A stretch of DNA of 64,000 bases from Chamaea fasciata (GCA_029207755.1 JARCOQ010000091.1:124001-188000); one strand, 5' to 3'. Positions 33,101 through 47,400 are shown, counted from the stretch's first letter. Translations and numbers: made by a program. Notes: a model not told the origin generated them from the letters alone.

Positions 33101-35637
33101 CGGCTGTCCCTGGGGGTGCCCAGGCTGTCCCCTAGGGGTCCATGGGAGTACCCTGGCTGTCCCCTATGTGTCCCTGGGGGCGCCCTGGCTGTCCCTGGGG
33201 TGCCCTGGCTGTCCCCTTGGTGTCCCTGGGGGTGCCCTGGCTGTCCCATAGGTGTCCCTGGAGGTGCCCTGGCTGTCCCCTTGGTGTCCCCGGGGATGCC
33301 CTGGCTATCCCTGGGGGGGCCCTGGCTGTCCCTGGGGTGCCCTAGCTGTCCCCTAGGTGTCCCTGGGGGTGCCCTGGCTGTCCCCTTGGTGTCCCTGGGG
33401 TACCCTGGCTGTCCCTTAGATGTCCCTGGGGGTGCCCTGGCTCTCCTTGGGGTGCCCTGGCTGTCCCTTATGTGTCCCTGGGGGTGCCATGGTGTCCCTG
33501 GGGTGCCTTGCTGTCCCCTAGGTGTCCCTGGGGGTGCCCTGCCTATCCCCTAGGTGTCCCTGGGGTTGCCTTGGCTGTCCCCTAGATGTCCCTGGGTGTG
33601 CCCTGGTGTCCTTGGGGTGCTCTGGCCGTCCCCTAGGTGTCCCCGGAGTGCCCTGACTGTCCCCTAGGTGTCCCTGGGGGTTCCCTGGCTGTCCCCTAGT
33701 TGTCCCTGGGAGTGCCCTGGCTGTCCCCTAGGTGTCCCTGGGGGTGCCCTGGCTGTCCCCTAGGTCTCCCTTGGGGTGTCCTGGCTGTCCCCTAGGTGTC
33801 CCTGGGGGTGCCCTGGGTGTCCCTTGGGTGCCCTGGCTGTCCCCTAGGTATCCCGGGGGGTGCTCTGGCAATCCCCTAGGTGTCCCTGGGGGTGCCCTGG
33901 GTGTCCTAGGGGTGCCCTGGCTGTCCCCTTGGTTTCCCTGGGGGTGCCCTGGGTGTCTTTGGGGTGCCCTGGGGGTGCCCTGGGTGTCCCTGTGGGTGCC
34001 CTGGGTTTCCCCTAGGTGTCCCTGGGGGTGCCCTGGCTGTCCCTGAAGTGCCCTGGCTGTCCCCTAGGTGTCCCTGGGGGTACCCTGGCTGTCCCCTTGG
34101 TGTCCCTGTGGGTGCCCTGGGTGGCCCTGGGGCGCCCTGGGCGTGCCCTTTCTGGCCCTGTGGGTGCCCTGGGTGTCCCTGGGGTGCCCTGGCTGTCCCC
34201 TCGGTGTCCCTGGGGGTGCCCTGGCTGTCCCCTAGGTGTCTCTGGGGGTGACCTGGCTGTCCCTGTGGGTGCCCTGCCTGTCCCCTTGGTGTCCTTGGGG
34301 GTGCCCTGGGTGTCCTAGGGGTGCCCTGGCTGTCCCTGAGGGTGCCCTAGGGGTGCCCCGGCTGTCCCTGGGGGTGCCCTGGCTGTCCCCTAGGGGTCCC
34401 TGGGGGTACCCTGGCTGTCCCCTATGTGTCCCTGGGGGCGCCCTGGCTGTCCCTGGGGTGCCCTGGCTGTCCCCTAGGTGTCCCTGGGGGTGCCCTGCCT
34501 GTCCCCTAGGTGTCCCTGGGGTTGCCTTGGCTGTCCCCTAGGTGTCCCTGGGGGTGCCCTGCCTGTCCCCTAGGTGTCCCTGGGGGTGCCCTGGCTGTCC
34601 TTGGGGTGCTCTGGCTGTCCCCTAGGTGTCCCTGGAGTACCCTGACTGTCCCCTAGGTGTCCCTGGGGGTCCCTGGCTGTCCCCCAGTTGTCCCTGGGGG
34701 AGCCCTGGCTGTCCCTAGGGTGCCCTGCCTGTCCCCTAGGTGTCCCTGGGAGTGCCCTGGCTGACCCCTGGGTGTCCCTGGGGTGCCCTGGCTGTCCCTG
34801 GGGTACCCAGGCTTTCCTTTAGGTGTCCGTAGGGGTGCCCTGGCTTTCCCGTAGTTGTCCCTGGGGTGCCCTGGCTGTCCCTTTGGTGTCCCTGGAGGTG
34901 CCCTTGCTGTTACTTGGGGGGCCCTGGGTGTCCCTGAGGGGGCCCTGGCTGTCTTCTAGGTGTCCCTGGGGGGCCCTGGCTGTCCCCTAGCTGTCCCAGG
35001 GGTGCCCTGGCTGTCCCTGGGGTTCCCAGGCTTTCCTTTAGGTGTCCCTGGGGGTGCCCTGGCTGTCCCCTAGGTGTCCCAGGGCTGCCCTGGCTGTCCC
35101 ATAGGTGTCCCTGGGGGTGCCCTGGCTGTTCCTTAGGTGTCCCTGGGGTGCCCTGGCTCTCCCCTAACGGTCCCTGGGGGTGCCCTGGCTGCCCCTGGGG
35201 TGCCCTGGCTGTCCCCTAGGTGTCCCTGGTGGTGCCCTGGCTCTCCCTGGGGTGCCCTGGCTGTCCCCTAGGTGTCCCTGGGGGTGCCCTGGGTGTCCCT
35301 GTCAGGGCCCTGGCTGTCCCTTTTGTGTCCCTAGGGGTACCTTGTCTGTCCCTGGGGGGGCCCTGGCTGTCCCTGTGGGGGCCCTGACTGTCCCGTAGTT
35401 GTCCCTGGGGTGCCCTGGCTGTTCCTTAGGTGTCCCTGGGGGTGCCCTGGCTGTCCTTTAGGTGTCCGTAGGGGTGCCCTGGCTTTCCCGTAGTTGTCCC
35501 TGGGGTGCCCTGGCTGTCCCTTTGGTGTCCCTGGAGGTGCCCTTGCTGTCCCTTGGGGGGCGCTGGCTGTCCCTGGGGTGCCCTGGCTGTCCTTTAGGTG
35601 TCCCTGGGGGTGCCCTGGCTGTCCCCTAGGTGTCCCT
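30118..35637. repeat. Minisatellite block 4
   Basis: CCTAGG-family array. From about 32234 it follows the unit order of block 1, first at an offset of 32234, then 32413, then about 30957 near its end, showing a segmental copy with internal gains and losses of units. Confidence 0.95.
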
Positions 35638-36957
35638 GCCTTGCTCGTATCCTCGACTCCGCCTCCGGCGCCATGGTGACACCCCTCCCAGTCTGGACCA
35701 GTGTGGCCACACCCCCTCCCCTGGGGCCATTAGACCCATCCCAGTACAGACCAGTAAGGCACCGTGTGCCCACCATCAACCCCCACACGCCTGCCAGTTC
35801 GTCCCAGTCCACTCCCCGTCCATCCCAGTTCTCTCTGATCACCCTCCCAGTGCTCCCAGTCCATCCCAGTCCCGCAGGTGCTGGTGCTTGTGGCTTGATC
35901 AGCTGGTGCCTGTCCGCAACGTGGAGCGGGTCAAATGAGGCCTCAGGGGGAGGGGGGGGCGGATTTTGGGGGTCCTGGGGGTCCCGAGTTGTCCTGGAGG
36001 GGTTTGGGGGGTTTTGGGGGGTCTGCGGGGAGTCTCAAGGGGCTGCTGTGGGTGTTTTTGGGGGGGCTTCGGGAGGTTTGGGCGGCCCATTTGAGGCATC
36101 AAAGGAACCTGAGGAGGGTTTTGCGGGCTCCTGGAGGTCGGGGGGGCCCTGGGGGTGGTTTGGGGGGCACTGGGGGGTTCCAGCCCGTGACCCCCCCCCG
36201 TTTTTGACCCCCCCCCCCCGAGCTGTTTCGGTCGCATTGACGCCCTCCTGAAGCCCAAGGGGGGGTGGGCGCTGGGCCCCCCCCGCTGCCCCCTCCCCTG
36301 CCACCCCCGCGACGCCCTGCAGGTGAGGGACCCCCAAAAACCCCTCCCCGGACCCCAAATTCACCCCTGGGACCCCAAAAACCCCCCAAAACCTCTCCCC
36401 GGACCCCAAATTCAGCCCTGAGGCCCCAAAAAAACCCCCAAAAACCCCTCCCCATGAACCCCAAATCCACCCCTGGGACCCCCCAAAACCTCCCCAGGAC
36501 CCCAGATCCACCCCGGGACCCCCAAATCCATCCCTTGGACCCCCAAAAACCCCCAAATCCATCCCTGGGACCCCCCAAAACCTCCCTCCAAACCCCAAAT
36601 TCACCCCTCGGACCTCCAGAATCCTTCCACAGGACCCCTCAGGGGTCGTTCCCCACGAAAAAGGGCGGGAAACGTGAGGGGAGAAAAAGGGCGGGAAACG
36701 TGAGGGGAGAAAAAGGGCGGGATCAAGTGGAGGGGATCAATGGAATTTTGGGGGGGGTCAGCGACGCTGAGGAAGGATCAATGGAATATTGGGGGGGCAT
36801 CAATGACATTGGGGGGGTCAGTGACATTCGGGTGGGGATCAATGATGCTGTGGGGGGGTCGATATCAGCTCGGGGGGCGGCCATGGGTTTTTGGGGGGCC
36901 GCAACGCAGGCATCCGTGCTGGGTTTGGAGCGGGGGGGCCCCTTCAACCTCTGGGGG
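35638..36957. repeat. Spacer module S4
   Basis: Full-length module of the S1 type. Exon-like segment 2 at 36223-36322 has CGCATTGAC in place of CTCATCGAC (leucine to arginine). Poly-C run of 12. Confidence 0.9.
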
Positions 36958-39900
36958 GGCCCTGGCTGTCCCCTGGCTGTACCTGGGGGTGCCCTGGCTG
37001 TCCCCTAGGTGTCCCTGGGGATGCCCTGGAGACCCTGGGGGTGCCCTGGCTGTCCCTGGGGTGCCCTAGCTGTCCCCTAGGTGTCCCTGGGGGTGCCCTG
37101 GCTGTCCCCTTGGTGTCCCTGGGGTACCCTGGCTGTCCCTTAGATGTCCCTGGGGGTGCCCTGGCTCTCCTTGGGGTGCCCTGGCTGTCCCTTATGTGTC
37201 CCTGGGGGTGCCATGGTGTCCCTGGGGTGCCTTGCTGTCCCCTAGGTGTCCCTGCGGGTGCCCTGCCTATCCCCTAGGTGTCCCTGGGGTTGCCTTGGCT
37301 GTCCCCTAGGTGTCCCTGGGTGTGCCCTGGTGTCCTTGGGGTGCTCTGGCTGTCCCCTAGGTGTCCCCGGAGTGCCCTGACTGTCTCCTAGGTGTCCCTG
37401 GGGGTTCCCTGGCTGTCCCCTAGGTATCCCGGGGGGAGCCCTGGCAATCCCCTAGGTGTCCCTGGCGGTGCCCTGGGTGTCCTAGGGGTGCCCTGGCTGT
37501 CCCCTTGGTGGCCCTGGGGGTGCCCTGGGTGTCCCTGGGGTGCCCTAGCTGTCCCCTAGGTGTCCCTGGGGGTGCCCTGGCTGTCCCCTATGTGTCCCTG
37601 GGGTGCCCTGGCTGTCCCTGGGGTGCCCTGGCTGTCCCCTAGGTGTCCCTGGGGTGCCGTGGCTGTCCCCTAGGTGTCCCTGGAGGTGCCCTGGCTGTCC
37701 CCTAGGTGTCCCTGGGGGTGCCCTGGCATTCCCTGGGGTGCCCTGCCTGTCCCCTAGGTGTCCCTGGGGGTGCCCTGGCTGTCCCCTAGGTGTCCCTTGG
37801 GGTGCCCTGCCTGTCCCCTAGGTGTCCCTGGGGGTGCCCTGTCTGTCCCCTATGTGTCCCTGGATGTGCCCTGGCTGTCCCCTTGGTGTCCCCGGGGATG
37901 CCCTGGCTATCCCTGGGGGGGCCCTGGCTGTCCCTGGGGTGCCCTAGCTGTCCCCTAGGTGTCCCTGGGGGTGCCCTGGCTGTCCCCTTGGTGTCCCTGG
38001 GGTACCCTGGCTGTCCCTTAGATGTCCCTGGGGGTGCCCTGGCTCTCCTTGGGGTGCCCTGGCTGTCCCTTATGTGTCCCTGGGAGTGCCATGGTGTCCC
38101 TGGGGTGCCTTGCTGTCCCCTAGGTGTCCCTGCGGGTGCCCTGCCTATCCCCTAGGTGTCCCTGGGGTTGCCTTGGCTGTCCCCTAGGTGTCCCTGGGTG
38201 TGCCGTGGTGTCCTTGGGGTGCTCTGGCTGTCCCCTAGGTGTCCCCGGAGTGCCCTGACTGTCTCCTAGGTGTCCCTGGGGGTTCCCTGGCTGTCCCCTA
38301 GGTATCCCGGGGGGAGCCCTGGCAATCCCCTAGGTGTCCCTGGCGGTGCCCTGGGTGTCCTAGGGGTGCCCTAGCTGTCCCCTAGGTGTCCCTGGGGGTG
38401 CCCCGGCTGTCCCTGGGGGTGCCCAGGCTGTCCCCTAGGTGTCCCTGGGGGTACCCTGGCTGTCCCCTATGTGTCCCTGGGGTGCCCTGGCTGTCCCTGG
38501 GGTGCTCTGGCTGTCCCCTATGTGTCCCTGGGGGTGCCCTGGCTGTCCCCTAGGTGTCCCTGGGGTGCCGTGGCTGTCCCCTTGGTGTCCGTGGGGGTGC
38601 CCTGGCTGTCCCCTAGCTGTCCCTGGGGGTGCCCTGGGTGTCCTTGGGGTGCCTTGGCTGTCCCCTAGGTGTCCCTGGGGGTGCCCTGGAGGTCCCCTAG
38701 GTGTCCCTGGGGGTGCCCTGGCTGTCCTTGGGGTGCACTGGCTGTCCCCTAGGTGTCCTTGGGGGTGCCCTGGGTGTCCCTGGGGTGCCCAGGCTGTCCC
38801 CTTGGGATCCCTGGAGTACCCTGGCTGTCTCTTATGTGTCCCTGGCTTTCCCCTAGGTGTCCCTGGGAGTGCCCTGGCTGTCCCTGGGGTGTCCTGGCTG
38901 TCCCCTAGGTGTTCCTGGGGGTGTCCTGGCTGTCACTGGGGTGCTCTGGCTGTCCCTGGGGGTGCCCTGGCTGTCCCCTAGGTGTCCCTGGGGATGCCCT
39001 GGCTGTCACCTTGGTGTCCCTGGGGCGCCCTGGGAGTGCCCTGGCTGTCCCTGGGGGTGCCGTGGGTGTCCCTGGGCGTGCCCTGGCTGTCCCTGGGTTG
39101 CCCTGGCTGTCCCCTAGGTGTCCCTGGGGGTGCCCTGGCTGTCCCCTAGGTGTCCCTGGGGTGCCCTGCCTGTCCCCTAGGTATCCCTGGGGGTGCCCTG
39201 GCTGTTTCTGGAGTACCCTGGCTGTCCCCTTCGTGTCCCTGGGGGTGCCCTGGGTGTCCCTGGGGTGCCCTAGGTGTGCCCCGGCTGTCCCTGGGGGTGC
39301 CCAGGCTGTCCCCTAGGTGTCCCTGGGGGTACCCTGGCTGTCCCCTATGTGTCCCTGGGGTGCCCTGGCTGTCCCTGGGGTGCCCTAGCTGTCCCCTAGG
39401 TGTCCCTGCGGGTGCCCTGCCTGTCCCCTAGGTGTCCCTTGGGGTGCCCTGGCTGTCCCTTAGCTATCCCTGGGGGTGCCCTGGCTGTCCCTGGGGGTCC
39501 CTGGCTGTCCCATAGGTGTCCCTAGGGGTGCCTTGTCTGTCCCTGGGGGGGCCCTGAGGGTACCCTGGTGTCCCTGGGAGGGCCCTGGCTGTCCCCTAAG
39601 TGTCCCTGGGGGTGCTCTGGTGTCCCTGGGGATGACCTGGCTGTCCCCTAGCTCTCCCTGGGGGTGCCCTGGGTGTCCCTGGGGTGCCCTGGCTGTCCCC
39701 TAGGTGTCCCTGGTGGTGCCCTGGGTGTCCCTGGGGTGCCCTGGCTGTCCCCTAGGTGTCCCTGGGGGTGCCCTGGCTGTCCCTGGTGTGCCCAAGCTGT
39801 CCCCTACGTGTCCCTGGGGGTGCTCTGGCTGTCCCTGAGGGTGCCCTAGGGGTGCCCCGGCTGTCCCTGGGGGTGCCCAGGCTGTCCCCTAGGGGTCCCT

Positions 39901-42900
39901 GGGGGTACCCTGGCTGTCCCCTATGTGTCCCTGGGGGCGCCCTGGCTGTCCCTGGGGTACCCTGGCTGTCCCCTAGGTGTCCCTGGGGTTCCGTGGCTGT
40001 CCCCTAGGTGTCCCTGGGGGTGCCCTGCCTGTCCCCTAGGTGTCCCTGGGGTTGCCTTGGCTGTCCCTTAGGTGTCCCTGGGGGTGCCCTGCCTGTCCCC
40101 TAGGTGTCCCTGGGGGTGCCCTGGCTGTCCCCTAGGTGTCCCTGGAGTACCCTGACTGTCCCCTAGGTGTCCCTGGGGGTCCCTGGCTGTCCCCCAGTTG
40201 TCCCTGGGGGAGCCCTGGCTGTCCCTAGGGTGCCCTGCCTGTCCCCTAGGTGTCCCTGGGAGTGCCCTGGCTGACCCCTGGGTGTCCCTGGGGTGCCCTG
40301 GCTGTCCCTGGGGTACCCAGGCTTTCCTTTAGGTGTCCCTTGGGGTGCCCTGGCTTTCCCGTAGTTGTCCCTGGGGTGCCCTGGCTGTCCCTTTGGTGTC
40401 CCTGGAGGTGCCCTTGCTGTCCCTTGGGGGGCCCTGGGTGTCCCTGAGGGGGCCCTGTCTGTCTTCTAGGTGTCCCTGGGGGGCCCTGGCTGTCCCCTAG
40501 CTGTCCCTGGGGTGCCCTGGCTGTCCCTGGGGTTCCCAGGCTTTCCTTTAGGTGTCCCTGGGGGTGCCCTGGCTGTCCCCTAGGTGTCCCAGGGCTGCCC
40601 TGGCTGTCCCATAGGTGTCCCTGGGGGTGCCCTGGCTGTTCCTTAGGTGTCCCTGGGGTGCCCTGGCTCTCCCCTAACGGTCCCTGGGGGTGCCCTGGCT
40701 GCCCCTGGGGTGCCCTGGCTGTCCCCTAGGTGTCCCTGGTGGTGCCCTGGCTCTCCCTGGGGTGCCCTGGCTGTCCCCTAGGTGTCCCTGGGGGTGCCCT
40801 GGGTGTCCCTGTCAGGGCCCTGGCTGTCCCTTATGTGTCCCTAGGGGTACCTTGTCTGTCCCTGGGGGGGCCCTGGCTGTCCCTCTGGGGGCCCTGGCTG
40901 TCCCCTAGGTGTCCCTGGGGTGCCCTGGCTGTGCCTGGGGGTCCCTAGCTGTCCCCTAGGTGTCCCTGGGGTGCCCTGGCTGTCCCTGGGGGTCCCTGGC
41001 TGTCCCCTTGGTGTCCCTGCGGGTGCCCTGGGTGTCTTTCGGGTGCCCTGGGGGTGCCCTGGCTGTCCCTGGGGGTGCCCTGGCTGTCCCCTAGGTGTCC
41101 CGGGGGTGCCCTGGCTGTCTTTTAGGTGTCCCTGGGGGTGCCCTGACTGTCCCCTAGGTGTCCCTGTGGGGGCCCTGGCTGTTCTCGGGGTTCCCTGACT
41201 GTCCCCTAGATGTCCCTGGCATTCGCCAAGGCGTGCCTGCGGGTGACTTGGCTGTCCCCTAGGAGTCCCTGGGGGTGCCCTGCCTGTCCCCTAGGGGTAC
41301 CTTGTCTGTCCCTGGGGTGCCCTGGCTGTCCCCTAGGTGTCCCCGGGGATGCCCTGGCTATCCCTGGAGTGCCCTGGCTCTCCTTGGGGTGCCCTGGCTG
41401 TCCCTTATGTGTCCCTGGGGGTGCCCAGGGTGTCCCTGGGGTGCCTTGCTGTCCCCTAGGTGTCCCTGCGGGTGCCCTGCCTGTCCCCTAGGTGTCCCTT
41501 GGGGTGCCCTGGCTGTCCCTTAGCTATCCCTGGGGGTGCCCTGGCTGTCCCTGGGGGTCCCTGGCTGTCCCATAGGTGTCCCTAGGGGTGCCTTGTCTGT
41601 CCCTGGGGGGGCCCTGAGGGTACCCTGGTGTCCCTGGGAGGGCCCTGGCTGTCCCCTAAGTGTCCCTGGGGGTGCTCTGGTGTCCCTGGGGATGACCTGG
41701 CTGTCCCCTAGCTCTCCCTGGGGGTGCCCTGGGTGTCCCCTAGGTGTCCCTGGGGGTGCCCTGGCTGTCCCTGGGGGTGCCCAGGCTGTCCCCTAGGGGT
41801 CCCTGGGGGTACCCTGGCTGTCCCCTATGTGTCCCTGGGGGCGCCCTGGCTGTCCCTGGGGTGCCCTGGCTGTCCCCTAGGTGTCCCTGGGGTTCCGTGG
41901 CTGTCCCCTAGGTGTCCCTGGGGGTGCCCTGCCTGTCCCCTAGGTGTCCCTGCGGTTGTCTTGGCTGTCCCCTAGGTGTCCCTGGGGGTGCCCTGCCTGT
42001 CCCCTAGGTGTCCCTGGGGGTGCCCTGGCTGTCCTTGGGGTGCTCTGGCTGTCCCCTAGGTGTCCCTGGAGTACCCTGACTGTCCCCTAGGTGTCCCTGG
42101 GGGTCCCTGGCTGTCCCCTAGGTGTCCCTGGGGGTCCCTGGCTGTCCCCCAGTTGTCCCTGGGGGAGCCCTGGCTGTCCCTAGGGTGCCCTGCCTGTCCC
42201 CTAGGTGTCCCTGGGAGTGCCCTGGCTGACCCCTGGGTGTCCCTGGGGTGCCCTGGCTGTCCCTGGGGTACCCAGGCTTTCCTTTAGGTGTCCGTAGGGG
42301 TGCCCTGGCTTTCCCGTAGTTGTCCCTGGGGTGCCCTGGCTGTCCCTTTGGTGTCCCTGGAGGTGCCCTTGCTGTCCCTTGGGGGGCCCTGGGTGTCCCT
42401 GAGGGGGCCCTGGCTGTCTTCTAGGTGTCCCTGGGGGGCCCTGGCTGTCCCCTAGCTGTCCCTGGGGTGCCCTGGCTGTCCCTGGGGTTCCCAGGCTTTC
42501 CTTTAGGTGTCCCTGGGGGTGCCCTGGCTGTCCCCTAGGTGTCCCAGGGCTGCCCTGGCTGTCCCATAGGTGTCCCTGGGGGTGCCCTGGCTGTTCCTTA
42601 GGTGTCCCTGGGGTGCCCTGGCTCTCCCCTAACGGTCCCTGGGGGTGCCCTGGCTGCCCCTGGGGTGCCCTGGCTGTCCCCTAGGTGTCCCTGGTGGTGC
42701 CCTGGCTCTCCCTGGGGTGCCCTGGCTGTCCCCTAGGTGTCCCTGGGGGTGCCCTGGGTGTCCCTGTCAGGGCCCTGGCTGTCCCTTTTGTGTCCCTAGG
42801 GGTACCTTGTCTGTCCCTGGGGGGGCCCTGGCTGTCCCTGTGGGGGCCCTGACTGTCCCGTAGTTGTCCCTGGGGTGCCCTGGCTGTTCCTTAGGTGTTC

Positions 42901-43102
42901 CTGGGGGTGCCCTGGCTGTCCTTTAGGTGTCCGTAGGGGTGCCCTGGCTTTCCCGTAGTTGTCCCTGGGGTGCCCTGGCTGTCCCTTTGGTGTCCCTGGA
43001 GGTGCCCTTGCTGTCCCTTGGGGGGCGCTGGCTGTCCCTGGGGTGCCCTGGCTGTCCTTTAGGTGTCCCTGGGGGTGCCCTGGCTGTCCCCTAGGTGTCC
43101 CT
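36958..43102. repeat. Minisatellite block 5
   Basis: CCTAGG-family array. Its first part copies the start of block 2 (offset 30954) and block 6 (offset about 7462); its later part repeats the block 1/block 4 order near 41210. No gene. Confidence 0.95.
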
Positions 43103-44419
43103 GCCTTGCTCGTATCCTCGACTCCGCCTCCGGCGCCATGGTGACACCCCTCCCAGTCTGGACCAGTGTGGCCACACCCCCTCCCCTGGGGCCATTAGAC
43201 CCATCCCAGTACAGACCAGTAAGGCACCGTGTGCCCACCATCAACCCCCACACGCCTGCCAGTTCGTCCCAGTCCACTCCCCGTCCATCCCAGTTCTCTC
43301 TGATCACCCTCCCAGTGCTCCCAGTCCATCCCAGTCCCGCAGGTGCTGGTGCTTGTGGCTTGATCAGCTGGTGCCTGTCCGCAACGTGGAGCGGGTCAAA
43401 TGAGGCCTCAGGGGGAGGGGGGGGCGGATTTTGGGGGTCCTGGGGGTCCCGAGTTGTCCTGGAGGGGTTTGGGGGGTTTTGGGGGGTCTGCGGGGAGTCT
43501 CAAGGGGCTGCTGTGGGTGTTTTTGGGGGGGCTTCGGGAGGTTTGGGCGGCCCATTTGAGGCATCAAAGGAACCTGAGGAGGGTTTTGCGGGCTCCTGGA
43601 GGTCGGGGGGGCCCTGGGGGTGGTTTGGGGGGCACTGGGGGGTTCCAGCCCGTGACCCCCCCCCGTTTTTGACCCCCCCCCCGAGCTGTTTCGGTCTCAT
43701 CGACGCCCTCCTGAAGCCCAAGGGGGGGTGGGCGCTGGGCCCCCCCCGCTGCCCCCTCCCCTGCCACCCCCGCGACGCCCTGCAGGTGAGGGACCCCCAA
43801 AAACCCCTCCCCGGACCCCAAATTCACCCCTGGGACCCCAAAAAACCCCCAAAACCTCTCCCCGGACCCCAAATTCAGCCCTGAGGCCCCAAAAAACCCC
43901 CAAAAACCCCTCCCCATGAACCCCAAATCCACCCCTGGGACCCCCCAAAACCTCCCCAGGACCCCAGATCCACCCCGGGACCCCCAAATCCATCCCTTGG
44001 ACCCCCAAAAACCCCCAAATCCATCCCTGGGACCCCCCAAAACCTCCCTCCAAACCCCAAATTCACCCCTCGGACCTCCAGAATCCCTCCACAGGACCCC
44101 TCAGGGGTCGTTCCCCACGAAAAAGGGCGGGAAACGTGAGGGGAGAAAAAGGGCGGGAAACGTGAGGGGAGAAAAAGGGCAGGATCAAGTGGAGGGGATC
44201 AATGGAATTTTGGGGGGGGTCAGCGACGCTGAGGAAGGATCAATGGAATATTGGGGGGGCATCAATGACATTGGGGGGGTCAGTGACATTCGGGTGGGGA
44301 TCAATGATGCTGTGGGGGGGTCGATATCAGCTCGGGGGGCGGCCATGGGTTTTTGGGGGGCCGCAACGCAGGCATCCGTGCTGGGTTTGGAGCGGGGGGG
44401 CCCCTTCAACATCTGGGGG
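43103..44419. repeat. Spacer module S5
   Basis: Full-length S1-type module, exon-like segment 2 at 43686-43785, poly-C run of 10. Spacing to S4 is 7465 bp. Confidence 0.9.
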
Positions 44420-47400
44420 GGCCCTGGCTGTCCCCTGGCTGTCCCTGGGGGTGCCCTGGCTGTCCCCTAGGTGTCCCTGGGGATGCCCTGGAGACCCTGG
44501 GGGTGCCCTGGCTGTCCCTGGGGTGCCCTAGCTGTCCCCTAGGTGTCCCTGGGGGTGCCCTGGCTGTCCCCTTGGTGTCCCTAGGGTACCCTGGCTGTCC
44601 CTTAGATGTCCCTGGGGGTGCCCTGGCTCTCCTTGGGGTGCCCTGGCTGTCCCTTATGTGTCCCTGGGGGTGCCATGGTGTCCCTGGGGTGCCTTGCTGT
44701 CCCCTAGGTGTCCCTGCGGGTGCCCTGCCTATCCCCTAGGTGTCCCTGGGGTTGCCTTGGCTGTCCCCTAGGTGTCCCTGGGTGTGCCCTGGTGTCCTTG
44801 GGGTGCTCTGGCTGTCCCCTAGGTGTCCCCGGAGTGCCCTGACTGTCTCCTAGGTGTCCCTGGGGGTTCCCTGGCTGTCCCCTAGGTATCCCGGGGGGAG
44901 CCCTGGCAATCCCCTAGGTGTCCCTGGCGGTGCCCTGGGTGTCCTAGGGGTGCCCTGGCTGTCCCCTTGGTGGCCCTGGGGGTGCCCTGGGTGTCCCTGG
45001 GGTGCCCTAGCTGTCCCCTAGGTGTCCCTGGGGGTGCCCTGGCTGTCCCCTATGTGTCCCTGGGGTCCCCTAGGTGTCCCTGGGGTGCCCTGGCTGTCCC
45101 CTAGGTGTCCCTGGGGTGCCCTGGCTGTCCCTGGGGTGCCCTGGCTGTCCCCTAGGTGTCCCTGGGGTGCCGTGGCTGTCCCCTATGTGTCCCTGGGGGT
45201 GCCCTGGCTGTCCCCTAGGTGTCCCTGGGGTGCCGTGGCTGTCCCCTTGGTGTCCGTGGGGGTGCCCTGGCTGTCCCCTAGCTGTCCCTGGGGGTGCCCT
45301 GGGTGTCCTTGGGGTGCCTTGGCTGTCCCCTAGGTGTCCCTGGGGGTGCTCTGGAGGTCCCCTAGGTGTCCCTGGGGGTGCCCTGGCTGTCCTTGGGGTG
45401 CACTGGCTGTCCCCTAGGTGTCCTTGGGGGTGCCCTGGGTGTCCCTGGGGTGCCCAGGCTGTCCCCTTGGGATCCCTGGAGTACCCTGGCTGTCTCTTAT
45501 GTGTCCCTGGCTTTCCCCTAGGTGTCCCTGGGAGTGCCCTGGCTGTCCCTGGGGTGTCCTGGCTGTCCCCTAGGTGTTCCTGGGGGTGTCCTGGCTGTCA
45601 CTGGGGTGCTCTGGCTGTCCCTGGGGGTGCCCTGGCTGTCCCCTAGGTGTCCCTGGGGATGCCCTGGCTGTCACCTTGGTGTCCCTGGGGCGCCCTGGGA
45701 GTGCCCTGGCTGTCCCTGGGGGTGCCGTGGGTGTCCCTGGGCGTGCCCTGGCTGTCCCTGGGTTGCCCTGGCTGTCCCCTAGGTGTCCCTGGGGGTGCCC
45801 TGGCTGTCCCCTAGGTGTCCCTGGGGTGCCCTGCCTGTCCCCTAGGTATCCCTGGGGGTGCCCTGGCTGTTTCTGGAGTACCCTGGCTGTCCCCTTCGTG
45901 TCCCTGGGGGTGCCCTGGGTGTCCCTGGGGTGCCCTAGGGGTGCCCCGGCTGTCCCTGGGGGTGCCCAGGCTGTCCCCTAGGTGTCCCTGGGGGTACCCT
46001 GGCTGTCCCCTATGTGTCCCTGGGGTGCCCTGGCTGTCCCTGGGGTGCCCTAGCTGTCCCCTAGGTGTCCCTGCGGGTGCCCTGCCTGTCCCCTAGGTGT
46101 CCCTTGGGGTGCCCTGGCTGTCCCTTAGCTATCCCTGGGGGTGCCCTGGCTGTCCCTGGGGGTCCCTGGCTGTCCCATAGGTGTCCCTAGGGGTGCCTTG
46201 TCTGTCCCTGGGGGGGCCCTGAGGGTACCCTGGTGTCCCTGGGAGGGCCCTGGCTGTCCCCTAAGTGTCCCTGGGGGTGCTCTGGTGTCCCTGGGGATGA
46301 CCTGGCTGTCCCCTAGCTCTCCCTGGGGGTGCCCTGGGTGTCCCTGGGGTGCCCTGGCTGTCCCCTAGGTGTCCCTGGTGGTGCCCTGGGTGTCCCTGGG
46401 GTGCCCTGGCTGTCCCCTAGGTGTCCCTGGGGGTGCCCTGGCTGTCCCTGGTGTGCCCAAGCTGTCCCCTACGTGTCCCTGGGGGTGCCCTGGCTGTCCC
46501 TGAGGGTGCCCTAGGGGTGCCCCGGCTGTCCCTGGGGGTGCCCAGGCTGTCCCCTAGGGGTTCCTGGGGGTACCCTGGCTGTCCCCTATGTGTCCCTGGG
46601 GGCGCCCTGGCTGTCCCTGGGGTGCCCTGGCTGTCCCCTAGGTGTCCCTGGGGTTCCGTGGCTGTCCCCTAGGTGTCCCTGGGGGTGCCCTGCCTGTCCC
46701 CTAGGTGTCCCTGGGGTTGCCTTGGCTGTCCCTTAGGTGTCCCTGGGGGTGCCCTGCCCTTCCCCTAGGTGTCCCTGGGGGTGCCCTGGCTGTCCCCTAG
46801 GTGTCCCTGGGGGTGCCCTGGCTGTCCCCGAGGTGTCCCTGGGGGTGCCCTGGCTGTCCTTGGGGTGCTCTGGCTGTCCCCTAGGTGTCCCTGGAGTACC
46901 CTGACTGTCCCCTAGGTGTCCCTGGGGGTCCCTGGCTGTCCCCCAGTTGTCCCTGGGGGAGCCCTGGCTGTCCCTAGGGTGCCCTGCCTGTCCCCTAGGT
47001 GTCCCTGGGAGTGCCCTGGCTGACCCCTGGGTGTCCCTGGGGTGCCCTGGCTGTCCCTGGGGTACCCAGGCTTTCCTTTAGGTGTCCCTTGGGGTGCCCT
47101 GGCTTTCCCGTAGTTGTCCCTGGGGTGCCCTGGCTGTCCCTTTGGTGTCCCTGGAGGTGCCCTTGCTGTCCCTTGGGGGGCCCTGGGTGTCCCTGAGGGG
47201 GCCCTGGCTGTCTTCTAGGTGTCCCTGGGGTGCCCTGGCTGTCCCTGGGGTTCCCAGGCTTTCCTTTAGGTGTCCCTGGGGGTGCCCTGGCTGTCCCCTA
47301 GGTGTCCCAGGGCTGCCCTGGCTGTCCCATAGGTGTCCCTGGGGGTGCCCTGGCTGTTCCTTAGGTGTCCCTGGGGTGCCCTGGCTCTCCCCTAACGGTC